NCBI GenBank assembly: GCA_016288755.1
Contig: JAEELE010000114.1
Coordinates: forward strand, 1 to 61,959
Length of the DNA: 61,959 nt
DNA from: Oscillospiraceae bacterium
GTDB taxonomy: Bacteria > Bacillota > Clostridia > Oscillospirales > Ruminococcaceae
Direction: 5' to 3'
The position numbers and the translations under genes were made by a program. How positions within the stretch are numbered: position 1 is the stretch's first letter; the number at the start of each line of letters is the position of its first letter. Positions 26,184 to 34,779 of this stretch are shown here, one piece after another. A model generated the notes under the pieces. It saw only the letters and a list, made by a program, of their open reading frames with translations. It did not search any database and was not told the DNA's origin.

Positions 26184-27115
26184 GGCATTCCTCCGTTCAG
26201 GCGCTGCACGGCGAGCATCTGCCCGATGCGGTCCTCGGTGCCGAGCAGCACTGCCGCCTCAAAAACGCCCGCAGCAATCAGCCGGGCGAGCTGCGGGCGA
26301 TTGCCGAGCGTGCGGAGCGATGCCGCATGTGCAGACGCAAACAGCCGGACGCCGGTGTGCAGCGAATCCAGTAATGCTTCAGTTTCGGCAGAGCCGCCGA
26401 GCTCGTCGCAGATCAGGATATCCGGTGTCAGCACGCGCACCGCCGCCGCGATCCCCTCGGCTTTCGGGCAGCCGTCGATCACGTCGGTCTGCGTGCCGAT
26501 GTCAAACTGCGGTTCGCCGTTCTGCACGGCTGCGAGCTCGCCGCGCTCGTCGATGATGCAGACGCGCCTGTCTGCCCCGAGCGTGCGCGCCAGATCGCGC
26601 AGAAGCGTGGTTTTCCCGGAGGCAGGCGGTCCGGTGAGCAGCACACCGCCCGTGATGCCCATAGTGTTCAGGCGTGTGAGCAGTGCACCGGCAGCGCCCG
26701 GTCTCGCCGACGCAATGCGCAGATTGATGCCGCTGACCGCGCGGATATTGGTGACCGCTCCGCTCTGTATCACAGCGGTCCCCGCGATCCCGGCGCGGCT
26801 GCCGCCCGCGATCGTGACAAAGCCCTTTTGCAGCATATACTGTACGGCATGCAGCGAATGCGAGCAGATGCTCTGAAAAACGGTGTCCATCAGTGCGCGC
26901 CCGACCGTGATGCCCGGTGCGGGCTCGTCCGCAAGCGTGCCGCCCGGCGTGAGGACAAATTCCGTTCCGTGCACCGTGACATGGAGCTGCCTGCCGATCC
27001 GCAGCCGGATCTCCTGAATCTGTGCGCGTGTGTCCTCCGGCAGACGCAGCAGCGGGTCGCGGATGACTGGCGGAAAATAGGGGAGTGCCTGCCCGATCGC
27101 ACTGGCTGTCAGCAT
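26180..27115 (-). CDS. spoIIIAA: Stage III sporulation protein AA (ATPase)
   Basis: A 311-residue ATPase related to secretion ATPases, thought to power the SpoIIIA channel. Walker A is LLTGPPASGKTTLLRDLA and Walker B is DILICDELGG; the N-terminal half has EIRLRIGRQL and HSLHAVQYMLQKGFVTIAGG. I chose the ATG at 27115, preceded by AAAGAGG; a start 35 codons earlier gives an unrelated extension. The upstream region holds CATAGGAT (27145-27152, minus), which fits the SigE -10 pattern CATAnnnT, but no clear -35 accompanies it. First gene of the eight-gene operon. Confidence 0.95.
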   Translation of the reverse strand: MLTASAIGQALPYFPPVIRDPLLRLPEDTRAQIQEIRLRIGRQLHVTVHGTEFVLTPGGTLADEPAPGITVGRALMDTVFQSICSHSLHAVQYMLQKGFVTIAGGSRAGIAGTAVIQSGAVTNIRAVSGINLRIASARPGAAGALLTRLNTMGITGGVLLTGPPASGKTTLLRDLARTLGADRRVCIIDERGELAAVQNGEPQFDIGTQTDVIDGCPKAEGIAAAVRVLTPDILICDELGGSAETEALLDSLHTGVRLFASAHAASLRTLGNRPQLARLIAAGVFEAAVLLGTEDRIGQMLAVQRLNGGMP

Positions 27116-27156
27116 CGAGGTCGCCTCTTTCCGTGTTTTGCTATATCCTATGCAGC

Positions 27157-27188
27157 TTCGGACAAGATTAGAACAGAGCGTGTCCGAA
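27157..27188. repeat. Inverted repeat TTCGGACA-N16-TGTCCGAA
   Basis: Perfect 8-bp arms at 27157-27164 and 27181-27188 in the divergent region between spoIIIAA and yqhY. No T-run follows on either strand in the right place, so a protein-binding site is as likely as an RNA hairpin. Confidence 0.55.
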
Positions 27189-27228
27189 AAAAATTCGTGT
27201 TTCGTCTGCACAGAATGCAAAATAGGGG

Positions 27229-27257
27229 TTGTGCAAACGGAAAAAATCTGGTATAAT
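27229..27257 (+). promoter_or_regulatory. Sigma-A promoter of the yqhY-nusB operon
   Basis: TTGTGC (27229-27234), 17 bp, TATAAT (27252-27257) with an extended TG at 27249-27250; about 55 bp before the yqhY start. Confidence 0.85.
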
Positions 27258-27312
27258 AGAAGCTGTATAGATATCCGCGGGTGAATCCCGCGGCAGATTT
27301 GGAGGCGTCAGT

Positions 27313-27651
27313 ATGAGCAACGATTATCAGAAGAAGGAACATGTTTCCGGGCAGGTCCGGATTTCCGAGAACGTCATTCGCTCCATCGCGGGTGTGACCG
27401 CATGTGAGATCGAGGGCGTCGAGGGGCTCGCTCCCGTCAGACAGGGGCTGCTGCGCTCGACTTTGCCGGTCACGGTCTCGCTGACGGGCGACCGCGTGGA
27501 GATCACCGTGCGGCTGATCCTGAGCAGTCAGGTGCGGCTGCAGAGCGTCGCGGAGCAGGTGCAGTCCGAGGTCAAGGAAAATGTCCAGAACATGACCGGC
27601 ATCGTGGTTTCCAAGGTGCATGTCATCGCGTCTGATATTTCTTTTGACTGA
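27313..27651 (+). CDS. yqhY: Asp23/Gls24 family protein YqhY
   Basis: A 112-residue member of the Asp23 family with GQVRISENVIRSIAGVTACE and VRLQSVAEQVQSEVKENVQNMTG in two pieces. In Bacillus the yqhY gene sits before nusB and affects acetyl-CoA carboxylase activity; here the nusB neighbour is kept but the acc genes are absent. ATG 27313 has GGAGGCG upstream. Confidence 0.93.
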   Translation: MSNDYQKKEHVSGQVRISENVIRSIAGVTACEIEGVEGLAPVRQGLLRSTLPVTVSLTGDRVEITVRLILSSQVRLQSVAEQVQSEVKENVQNMTGIVVSKVHVIASDISFD

Positions 27652-27666
27652 TCAGGGAGAATTCCG

Positions 27667-28095
27667 ATGTATTTGTCAAGACATGAGGTCCGCGTCAACG
27701 CAGTGCTCCTGATCTATCAGACACTGATGCGCGACGATGATATCCGGATGCTTTACGCGATTGCGGAGGAATCCGACCTGCTCACTGTCACGAAGGCTGT
27801 GCGCGAGACCGTCGACGGCACACTGGCACATGTCGGGGAGATCGACGGCATCATCCAGCAGTTCAGCCCCTCGCGCGTCGTGGCGCGTATCCCGAAGCTC
27901 CTGCTCGCGATCCTGCGCGTGGCAGTCTATGAGATTCTGTATAACGACCGCGTGCCGGACGGCGTGGCGGTCTCCGAGGCGATGAAGATCGTGCGGGAAT
28001 ACAGCTATTTTGACGAGGATGCACGCTTTGTCAACGGGCTGCTCGGCGCCTTTGTCCGCAGCAGAACGCCGGACACGGAAAGCGCACAGGCATGA
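27667..28095 (+). CDS. nusB: Transcription antitermination factor NusB
   Basis: A 142-residue all-helical RNA-binding factor acting with NusE/S10 in rRNA antitermination. Recognisable are RHEVRVNAVLLIYQTLM at the start, the core IPKLLLAILRVAVYEILYNDRVPDGVAVSEA read in two parts, and ARFVNGLLGAFVR near the end. It overlaps the next gene by four bases (ATGA). Confidence 0.97.
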   Translation: MYLSRHEVRVNAVLLIYQTLMRDDDIRMLYAIAEESDLLTVTKAVRETVDGTLAHVGEIDGIIQQFSPSRVVARIPKLLLAILRVAVYEILYNDRVPDGVAVSEAMKIVREYSYFDEDARFVNGLLGAFVRSRTPDTESAQA

Positions 28096-29051
28096 AGCTG
28101 CTGGGGATCGACACCAGCAATTACACGACCTCGGTCGCTGCGCTGGACACCGAAAGCGGCGTGCTGCTCCAGAAAAAGCAGCTTTTGCCGGTCGAGCCGG
28201 GCAAGGGCGGTCTGCGGCAGTCCGATGCGGTCTTTCACCATGTGCGGCAGCTGCCCGCGCTCTTTGAGGCGCTGGCTGCCGAGAGCGATGTGACCGCGCA
28301 GCCCGATGCAGTCGGCGTTTCGACGGCGCCGCGCTCTGCGGAGGGCTCCTATATGCCCTGCTTTCTGAGCGGGCTGACGGCTGCACGTCTGCTCGCGGCG
28401 TCGCACAGAGTGCCGCTGCACGGGACCTCGCACCAGATGGGGCATCTGCTGGCGGCGCTTTATTCTGCGGGCTGTATGCACTGGCTGCGCGAAAAAACGG
28501 CGTTTCTGGCATTCCATGTCAGCGGCGGCACGACCGACTGTGTGCTCTGCCGCCCGGACGAAGCGGCTGTGCTGCAGATCGAACCGGTCGCAGAATCGCT
28601 CGACCTCAAGGCGGGGCAGGCGATCGACCGCGTCGGGCTGATGCTCGGGCTGCAGTTTCCGTGCGGTCCGGCGCTGGAGCGGCTCGCGATGCAGAGCGAT
28701 TCCAAGGCTGCGATGCGCGTGACGCTCAGAGACGGCTGCTGCTCGCTCTCGGGTCTGCAGAATCAGTGCCAGACGATGCACGCAAAGGGCGTTCCGGCTG
28801 CGGATATCGCAAGATATGCGCTGAATTCGGTCGCGGCGGTGCTGAAGGCGATGACTGCCGATGCGGCGCAGCGCTGCGGACAGCATGCCGTGCTCTATGC
28901 GGGCGGCGTGCTCTCCGACCGGCTGATTCAGGAGCAGCTCGCGGCAATGCCGACGGAGTCTGCCTTCGCGGAGCCGGATTTTTCATGTGACAATGCGGCG
29001 GGCGTCGCGCTCTATGCCGCACTGAAGGAGGGACAGCTATGCCGATTCTGA
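28092..29051 (+). CDS. TsaD-like (Kae1/M22 family) paralogue
   Basis: A 319-residue protein of the Kae1/TsaD fold. MKLLGIDTSNYTTSVAALD is the ASKHA phosphate-binding start. HQMGHL gives the HxxxH metal-binding pair, FHVSGGTTD the second phosphate loop and YAGGVLSDRLIQ the adenosine loop. The real tRNA t6A enzyme is usually longer and encoded beside tsaB/tsaE; here the gene is locked between nusB and xseA with overlaps on both sides, as in other Clostridia. It may be a divergent paralogue of unknown role. Function should not be assumed to be t6A synthesis. Confidence 0.85.
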   Translation: MKLLGIDTSNYTTSVAALDTESGVLLQKKQLLPVEPGKGGLRQSDAVFHHVRQLPALFEALAAESDVTAQPDAVGVSTAPRSAEGSYMPCFLSGLTAARLLAASHRVPLHGTSHQMGHLLAALYSAGCMHWLREKTAFLAFHVSGGTTDCVLCRPDEAAVLQIEPVAESLDLKAGQAIDRVGLMLGLQFPCGPALERLAMQSDSKAAMRVTLRDGCCSLSGLQNQCQTMHAKGVPAADIARYALNSVAAVLKAMTADAAQRCGQHAVLYAGGVLSDRLIQEQLAAMPTESAFAEPDFSCDNAAGVALYAALKEGQLCRF

Positions 29052-30241
29052 CCGTCAGTCAGCTCAATCGCTATGTCGCCTCGATCATTCATGAGGACAG
29101 CAATCTGCGCACGGTCTTTGTGCACGGCGAGATCGCGAATTTCACGCGGAATTTCCGCTCGGGGCACTGCTATTTCAGTGTCCGCGACGAGGAGGCATCG
29201 GTGCGCGCGGTGATGTTCCGCTCCAACGCGGAGCGGCTGCAGTTTGCGCCGGAGAACGGCATGCGCGTGACCGTGCTGGGCTCGGTGACGCTCTATGAGC
29301 GCGACGGCGCCTATCAGATCAATGTGACCGATCTGCAGCCCGACGGCGTCGGGGCGCAGGCGCTTGCGCTGCAGCAGCGGCGTGAAAAGCTCGCAAGGCT
29401 CGGCTTTTTCGATCCGGCGCACAAGCGTCCGCTGCCGAAAATTCCGCAGAAGATCGGCATTGTGACCTCTCAGAGCGGTGCTGCTCTGCAGGATATGCTG
29501 CAGATTCTGTCCCGCCGCTATCCGATCGGCGTTGTGCAGGTCTACCCGGCACTGGTGCAGGGGGAGCAGGCGCCCGCTTCGATCGCGGCTGCGCTCAGAG
29601 CAGCAGGCACAGACGGCTGCGACGTGATCCTGATGGGACGCGGCGGCGGCTCCAACGAGGACCTGATCGCGTTTCAGTCCGAGGCGGTCGCGGAGGCGGT
29701 GTTCCGTTCGCCGGTGCCGGTGGTCAGCGCGGTCGGACATGAGACCGACCACTGCATCGCCGACGAGGTCGCCGACCTGCGCGCACCGACGCCCTCTGCG
29801 GCAGCAGAGCTGGCAGTGCCCGATCTGGACACGCTGCGGGACAGTCTCTCACAGGCGGAGCTGCGGATGCGTGCGGCGTTTGCGGGTCTGCTCGGGCGGC
29901 TCGACCGTCAGCTTGCGGCGCAGCAAGCCCGGCTGGAAAAGCAGTCTCCGGCGCATCGGATCGCGCTGCAGCGGGAACAGTATCAGAGCACGGCATCAAG
30001 GCTGCACGCGGCGGTCGCTGCGGACCTGAGCCGGAGAAACGACCGGCTTGCGGCTGCGGCAGCGCGGCTTGAGGCAGTCAGTCCCGTCGCGATTCTGCAG
30101 CGCGGCTATGCGCTCGTGTATCGCGGCGACACGCTCCTGCGGGATGCGAAGGAGACAGAGCCCGGCGACACCGTCCGCATCCGGCTCGCAAACGGCTGCG
30201 TTACGGCGCAGATCACCGGAAAGAAGGAGACTGTATCATGA
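29039..30241 (+). CDS. xseA: Exodeoxyribonuclease VII large subunit
   Basis: A 400-residue nuclease subunit that degrades single-stranded DNA. The N-terminal OB fold has LTVSQLNRYVASIIHEDSNL and VHGEIANFTRN; the catalytic region has IGIVTSQSGAALQDM, GRGGGSNEDLIAF and SAVGHETDHCIADEVADLRA read in part; a coiled coil follows. ATG 29039 lies inside the previous gene with AAGGAGGG upstream. It overlaps xseB by four bases. Confidence 0.98.
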   Translation: MPILTVSQLNRYVASIIHEDSNLRTVFVHGEIANFTRNFRSGHCYFSVRDEEASVRAVMFRSNAERLQFAPENGMRVTVLGSVTLYERDGAYQINVTDLQPDGVGAQALALQQRREKLARLGFFDPAHKRPLPKIPQKIGIVTSQSGAALQDMLQILSRRYPIGVVQVYPALVQGEQAPASIAAALRAAGTDGCDVILMGRGGGSNEDLIAFQSEAVAEAVFRSPVPVVSAVGHETDHCIADEVADLRAPTPSAAAELAVPDLDTLRDSLSQAELRMRAAFAGLLGRLDRQLAAQQARLEKQSPAHRIALQREQYQSTASRLHAAVAADLSRRNDRLAAAAARLEAVSPVAILQRGYALVYRGDTLLRDAKETEPGDTVRIRLANGCVTAQITGKKETVS

Positions 30242-30429
30242 AATTTGAAGAGAGCATGCAGGCACTCTCGGAGATCACGGCTAAGCTGGAGCAGGGCGGG
30301 CTTTCTCTTGAGGAATCCGTTGCGCTCTATGCAGAGGGCGTGAAGCTCGCGGCATCGTGCAGACAGGAGCTCGATCAGGCAGCACTGACCGTCAGCGGGC
30401 TGAAGCAGACAGAGCAGACTGAATCATAA
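30238..30429 (+). CDS. xseB: Exodeoxyribonuclease VII small subunit
   Basis: A 63-residue helical protein with FEESMQALSEITAKLEQG and LSLEESVALYAEGVKL, the signature of XseB, which binds XseA in excess to form the active enzyme. Start codon overlaps the xseA stop (ATGA). Confidence 0.97.
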   Translation: MKFEESMQALSEITAKLEQGGLSLEESVALYAEGVKLAASCRQELDQAALTVSGLKQTEQTES

Positions 30430-30465
30430 AACGGTGCGGACAGCATTGCACCGACGGAGCATAAA

Positions 30466-32379
30466 ATGGGAAAAGATAAGCAACAAAGTGCTTCAGATTC
30501 AGTTTCGCTGCGCAATTTGCGTCTGCCGGAGGATCTGAAAACACTGAATTATACACAGTGCGGGGAGCTCTGCGCGGAGATTCGCAGAATGCTGATCGAC
30601 ACTGTGCTGCGGACGGGCGGGCATCTGGCGTCCAATCTCGGCGTTGTCGAGCTGACGCTGGCACTGCACCGCAATTTCCGCTCACCCTATGACCGCATCG
30701 TATGGGATGTCGGGCATCAGGCATATGTGCACAAGCTGCTGACCGGACGCGGCAGTGCGTTTGATACGCTGCGGCAGGAGGGCGGTATTTCCGGCTTTCC
30801 GAAGCCCGCCGAGTCACCGCACGACACCTTTGTGACCGGGCATTCCAGTACGGCTGTTTCCGCTGCCTTCGGCATTGCAGAGGCATTCCGGATGCAGGGC
30901 AAGCCCAATTACGCGGTCGCGGTGGTCGGCGACGGCGCCATGACCGGCGGCATGTTCTATGAAGGACTGAACAACGCGGGCAAGACGAAATCGAACCTGA
31001 TCGTCATTCTGAACGACAACGAGCAGGCGATCTCCAAGAATGTCGGCGCAATCGCAAAATATCTGAACCGCATCCGCTCCAGCACCGGCTATGTCAAGGC
31101 GAAATGGAGCGTCGAGCGCGTGGTCGGCAAGACCCCCGTGATCGGCGACCAGCTGGTCCGCGGGCTGAAAAACACGAAGGACCGCATGCGCCGGAATCTG
31201 GTGCAGACGACGATTTTTGAGGATATGGGCTTTGTCTATCTCGGACCGGTCGACGGGCACGACCTCGCACAGCTCGATGAGGTGCTCGAGGTCGCGAAGA
31301 GCTACCGCCGCCCCGTCGTCGTGCATGTGCGGACGGTCAAGGGCAAGGGCTATGCCCCGGCGGAGGACAACCCCGGCGAATACCACGGGGTACCGCGCGT
31401 TTCGCAGAAAAACGGCATCTCCCGCATCCATCTCGACGAGAAAAACCCGGAGGTCTCCATCGACGAGTGCTATTCGACCGTCTTCGGCAATGCGCTGACG
31501 GAGTTTGCCAAAGAGGACAAGCGCATCTGCGCGGTGACTGCCGCGATGAAATACGGCACGGGGCTGCAGTTTTTCTATGCGGCACATCCGGAGCGGTTTT
31601 TTGACGTCGGCATTGCCGAGCAGCACGCCGTGACCTTCTGTGCGGCGCTCGCCTCGATGGGCATGCTGCCTGTTTTTGCTGTATATTCGACCTTTTTGCA
31701 GCGCTCCTTCGACCAGATCATCCACGATGCAGCGATCGCACAGACGCATCTTGTGCTCGGTGTCGACCGCGCCGGCGTCGTCGGCGAGGACGGCGAAACG
31801 CATCAGGGGCTCTTCGATGTCCCGATGCTGACCGCGATCCCGGGCATCAAGATCTATTCCCCGGCAAGCTATGCCTGCCTGACCGAATGCCTGAAAACCG
31901 CGCTCTTCCACGATAAGGGCGTCGTCGCGATCCGCTATCCGCGCGGCAGGCAGCCCGAGGGCGTCACGCTGCCCGATTCGCTGACGCTGACGCATATTCC
32001 GGGCGGCAAAACGCTGGTCATCACCTACGGGCGCATTGCCGCGGAGGCGATGAAGGCGCGCGCCATGCTGCTGGAGGAGGGCATCGAGAGCGGCATGCTG
32101 TGCCTGACGACGATCTTTCCGCTCAGCGAGGAGATTTTCTCCGCGGCAGCGCAGTACGACAATGTCATCATGCTCGAGGAGGGCAGCGCAGAGGGAGGCA
32201 TCGGCGAGAAAATCGGCGCCGGACTGCTAGCGCGCGGCTGGCAGGGCGGCTTTGTCTGCCGGGCTGCTGAGGGCTTTGTGCGGCAGGCGACCGTCGAGCG
32301 GTGTTTGCTGCGTATCGGGCTGACTGCACCGCAGATCGCCGAGCTGATCAAGAGGACGGAGCAGCATGATGCGACTTGA
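30466..32379 (+). CDS. dxs: 1-deoxy-D-xylulose-5-phosphate synthase
   Basis: A 637-residue thiamine-diphosphate enzyme that joins pyruvate and glyceraldehyde-3-phosphate, the entry to the MEP isoprenoid pathway. The motifs include HLASNLGVVELTLALH, WDVGHQAYVHKLLTGR, the ThDP/Mg motif VVGDGAMTGGMFYEGLNNAG and GIAEQHAVTFCAALA with the catalytic Glu. The length is normal. It lies 36 bp after xseB. The neighbouring prenyltransferase (ispA) found in Bacillus is missing here. Confidence 0.98.
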   Translation: MGKDKQQSASDSVSLRNLRLPEDLKTLNYTQCGELCAEIRRMLIDTVLRTGGHLASNLGVVELTLALHRNFRSPYDRIVWDVGHQAYVHKLLTGRGSAFDTLRQEGGISGFPKPAESPHDTFVTGHSSTAVSAAFGIAEAFRMQGKPNYAVAVVGDGAMTGGMFYEGLNNAGKTKSNLIVILNDNEQAISKNVGAIAKYLNRIRSSTGYVKAKWSVERVVGKTPVIGDQLVRGLKNTKDRMRRNLVQTTIFEDMGFVYLGPVDGHDLAQLDEVLEVAKSYRRPVVVHVRTVKGKGYAPAEDNPGEYHGVPRVSQKNGISRIHLDEKNPEVSIDECYSTVFGNALTEFAKEDKRICAVTAAMKYGTGLQFFYAAHPERFFDVGIAEQHAVTFCAALASMGMLPVFAVYSTFLQRSFDQIIHDAAIAQTHLVLGVDRAGVVGEDGETHQGLFDVPMLTAIPGIKIYSPASYACLTECLKTALFHDKGVVAIRYPRGRQPEGVTLPDSLTLTHIPGGKTLVITYGRIAAEAMKARAMLLEEGIESGMLCLTTIFPLSEEIFSAAAQYDNVIMLEEGSAEGGIGEKIGAGLLARGWQGGFVCRAAEGFVRQATVERCLLRIGLTAPQIAELIKRTEQHDAT

Positions 32380-33106
32380 TGCTGCGCTCGCAGCCCGCGG
32401 ACTGTGCAGCTCGCGCAGCCGTGCACAGACCTCGATCGCGGAGGGGCATGTCACGGTCAACGGGCAGATCTGCATGAAGCCTGCGCAGAAGGTGGAGGAC
32501 AGCGATGTACTGCAGGTCACGCAGGCATTGCCCTATGTCGGGCGCGGCGGCTATAAGCTCGCATTCGCGCTCGCGGAATTTGAAATTTCAGTTGCCGGGC
32601 TGCGCTGCCTCGATATCGGCGCATCGACCGGCGGCTTTACGGACTGCATGCTGCAAAACGGCGCTGCCGCGGTGCTTGCGGTCGACGTCGGGCACGGGCA
32701 GATCGCGCCGGAGCTGCGCGGCGACCCCCGCGTGACCGTGCTGGAGGGCACCGATATCCGTGCGCTCTCCCCGGATACGCCGGGGCTGCCTGCGGATTTT
32801 GTCAGCTGCGATGTGTCGTTTATCTCGCTGACGCAGATTTTTCCGGTGCTCCCCGCGCTGATGCGGGACGGCGGATTTGCCGTCGTGCTGGTCAAGCCGC
32901 AGTTTGAGGCGGGACCCGCGGCGCTGAATAAGCACGGTGTCGTGCGCGACCCGAAGGTGCATCAGCGGGTGCTGCGGGATATCCGCAATGCGGCTGCCTG
33001 TGCCGGGCTGATCCCGCGCAGCGCGTGCGAATCGCCGGTCAAGGGCGGCAGCGGCAACACAGAGTTTTTACTGTTGCTCGAAAAACCGGTGCAGTCCGGT
33101 GAATGA
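32366..33106 (+). CDS. tlyA: TlyA-family rRNA 2'-O-methyltransferase
   Basis: A 246-residue protein. The N-terminal S4 RNA-binding domain (LDAALAARGLCSSRSRAQ, GHVTVNGQICMKPAQKV) precedes a FtsJ-like methyltransferase with the SAM loop CLDIGASTGGFTDCML, FVSCDVSFISLTQ and LVKPQFEAGP. It matches YqxC/TlyA, which 2'-O-methylates rRNA cytidines; some homologues were called hemolysins. It overlaps the dxs end by 14 bp; ATG 32366 and 32369 are both possible starts. Confidence 0.95.
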   Translation: MMRLDAALAARGLCSSRSRAQTSIAEGHVTVNGQICMKPAQKVEDSDVLQVTQALPYVGRGGYKLAFALAEFEISVAGLRCLDIGASTGGFTDCMLQNGAAAVLAVDVGHGQIAPELRGDPRVTVLEGTDIRALSPDTPGLPADFVSCDVSFISLTQIFPVLPALMRDGGFAVVLVKPQFEAGPAALNKHGVVRDPKVHQRVLRDIRNAAACAGLIPRSACESPVKGGSGNTEFLLLLEKPVQSGE

Positions 33107-33115
33107 GGAGTGTTT

Positions 33116-34006
33116 ATGAGAATTGCGATCTGTCCGAATCCGGAAAAGCGTCCCGCGCTGAGCTGTGCGGCAGAGGCGATCCGGATTCTTCGGCAGCACG
33201 GCGCAGAGATCGTCATGTCCGAGGAGCTGGGCGAATTTGCAGAGGACGCGGATATCCGCTTTTTGCCTGCGGAATCACTGTTTTCCGGCTGCGATTTTGC
33301 AGTGTCGATCGGCGGCGACGGCACCATTCTGCGCTGTGCCGGCATGATTCTGGAGCAGGCTGCCGCCGCGGGCACGGAGCCGGTGTGTCTGGTCGGCATC
33401 AACACCGGCACACTCGGCTTTCTGGCGGCATTTGAGGCGGACGAGCTGCAGATGCTCCCGCGCCTGTTCACCGGCGATTATGCGATCAGCCGCAGAATGC
33501 TGCTGCGGACGGCGGTCAACGACGGCAGCGGGCTGGTGCGCCACGCGCTGAACGATATTTATGCCTCGCGGCTGAACGGCCGTATCTGCGATTTTTCCGT
33601 TGCGGTCGACGGGCACACGATCGGCGTTTACCGCGCGGACGGCATCATCTTCTCGACGCCGACCGGCTCCACCGCCTATGCGCTTTCCGCAGGCGGTCCC
33701 GTGATGGAGCCAGACCTCTCGCTGATCGAGATGAACCTGATCTGCCCGCATTCGCTGTTTGCCCGACCGATGCTCTTTGCACCGCAGCGGGAGATCTGCG
33801 TGACCTACTGCGGCGTCGGCGACGGGGGACTGAATGTCCATGCCGACGGTGTGCACACCGCGGTGCTGCACAATCATATGTCCTTCACGGTGACCGCCTC
33901 GGAGCGCGTGATGCCGTTTGTCGACTGCAAGGGCTATGCCTTCTACGATGCGCTGAACGGCAAGCTGATGCAGCCGCTGAAATCCATAAGCCAAAACGGA
34001 CTGTGA
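33116..34006 (+). CDS. nadK: NAD kinase
   Basis: A 296-residue kinase that phosphorylates NAD to NADP. The motif SIGGDGTILRCAG carries the GGDGT signature; GINTGTLGFLA and IFSTPTGSTAYALSAGGPV are the other conserved segments. I chose the ATG at 33116, with GAGGAG five bases before it, rather than the GTG two codons earlier. The stop lies inside the terminator stem. Confidence 0.97.
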   Translation: MRIAICPNPEKRPALSCAAEAIRILRQHGAEIVMSEELGEFAEDADIRFLPAESLFSGCDFAVSIGGDGTILRCAGMILEQAAAAGTEPVCLVGINTGTLGFLAAFEADELQMLPRLFTGDYAISRRMLLRTAVNDGSGLVRHALNDIYASRLNGRICDFSVAVDGHTIGVYRADGIIFSTPTGSTAYALSAGGPVMEPDLSLIEMNLICPHSLFARPMLFAPQREICVTYCGVGDGGLNVHADGVHTAVLHNHMSFTVTASERVMPFVDCKGYAFYDALNGKLMQPLKSISQNGL

Positions 34007-34026
34007 GCGAATCACAGTCCGTTTTG
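33992..34026. terminator. Bidirectional terminator nadK / ohrR-like gene
   Basis: CAAAACGGACTGTG and CACAGTCCGTTTTG form a perfect 14-bp stem with a 7-nt loop and T-runs on both strands. It serves both converging genes. Confidence 0.92.
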
Positions 34027-34030
34027 ATTG

Positions 34031-34486
34031 TTATTCCGACATTCCGCCGAGCAGCTTACAGAGCAGCTGCCGGAGCATCACCGCTTCCTCGGGCGAGAGA
34101 CAGACCTGACAGCCGACCTTCTCCGGGATACCCGCGGCAGAATCTGCCAGTGCCATGCCCGCCTCCGTCACCGCTGCGATCAGCACGCGCTCGTCCTCGG
34201 CGCTGCGTCTGCGCGTCAGAAAGCCCTTTGCCTCGAGCGCCTTGAGCACGGGTGTCAGCGTGCCCGAATCGAGATAGAGCCGCCTGCCGAGCTCCTTGAC
34301 GGACACGGTTTTCTGCTCCCAGAGCACCATCATCGTGACATACTGCGTGTAGGTCAGACCGACCTGCTCCAGAAGCGGGTGATACTTCTTGATGATCTCG
34401 CGCGAGCAGGCGTAGAGCGGGAAGCAGAGCTGGTTTTCGAGCTTCAGTGCTTCATACGTCAGTGCTTCATAGCCGGGCTGTGTCAT
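34031..34486 (-). CDS. OhrR-type MarR family peroxide regulator
   Basis: A 151-residue winged-helix repressor. ENQLCFPLYACSREI at the N-terminus contains the redox-sensing Cys21 of OhrR-type regulators and a second Cys27. The DNA-binding part has YTQYVTMMVLWEQKTVSVKELG in two pieces, LYLDSGTLTPVLKALE and the wing ERVLIAAVTEAG. It is third in an operon with the glutathione peroxidase, whose promoter carries an OhrR-like operator. Derepression by organic peroxide is the expected behaviour; this is inferred from the family. Confidence 0.92.
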   Translation of the reverse strand: MTQPGYEALTYEALKLENQLCFPLYACSREIIKKYHPLLEQVGLTYTQYVTMMVLWEQKTVSVKELGRRLYLDSGTLTPVLKALEAKGFLTRRRSAEDERVLIAAVTEAGMALADSAAGIPEKVGCQVCLSPEEAVMLRQLLCKLLGGMSE

Positions 34487-34518
34487 ATTCCTTCTCCGTT
34501 TCTGTCTGTCAGGGGATT

Positions 34519-34779
34519 TCAGTGTGCGGCGGCTTCGGTTGCGGCTTTGCGCACGGCGATCGCGAGCTGATCGGCGCAGGAGGTCGGGCGTCTGCCGCAG
34601 AGATTGCCCCTGAGCTTCTCCTCGATCGCGTCGACCGTCCAGCCGTCCAGCAGCTTTGCGATCATTTTCAGATTGCCGTTGCAGCCGCCGATGAACCGGA
34701 TATTCGTGACGATGTTGTTTTCCAGATGAAAATGAATCTCCTGTGCGCAGACGATCTCTGTTTGGTAAACGTAATCCAT
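34519..34779 (-). CDS. TSCPD domain protein (TIGR03905 type)
   Basis: An 86-residue protein with the TSCPD pattern: VCAQEIHFHLENNIV, FIGGCNGNLKMIAKLLDG, and the cysteine motif GNLCGRRPTSCADQLA. Such domains occur alone and fused to ribonucleotide reductases; the free form is of unknown function and may bind metal through its Cys residues. ATG 34779 has AAAGGAG upstream and overlaps the peroxidase stop by one base (TAATG). Confidence 0.9.
   Translation of the reverse strand: MDYVYQTEIVCAQEIHFHLENNIVTNIRFIGGCNGNLKMIAKLLDGWTVDAIEEKLRGNLCGRRPTSCADQLAIAVRKAATEAAAH

Noticed and set aside
27157..27188. Terminator between spoIIIAA and yqhY
   Set aside because: The genes diverge and the loop of 16 nt lacks a T-run after the stem on either strand.
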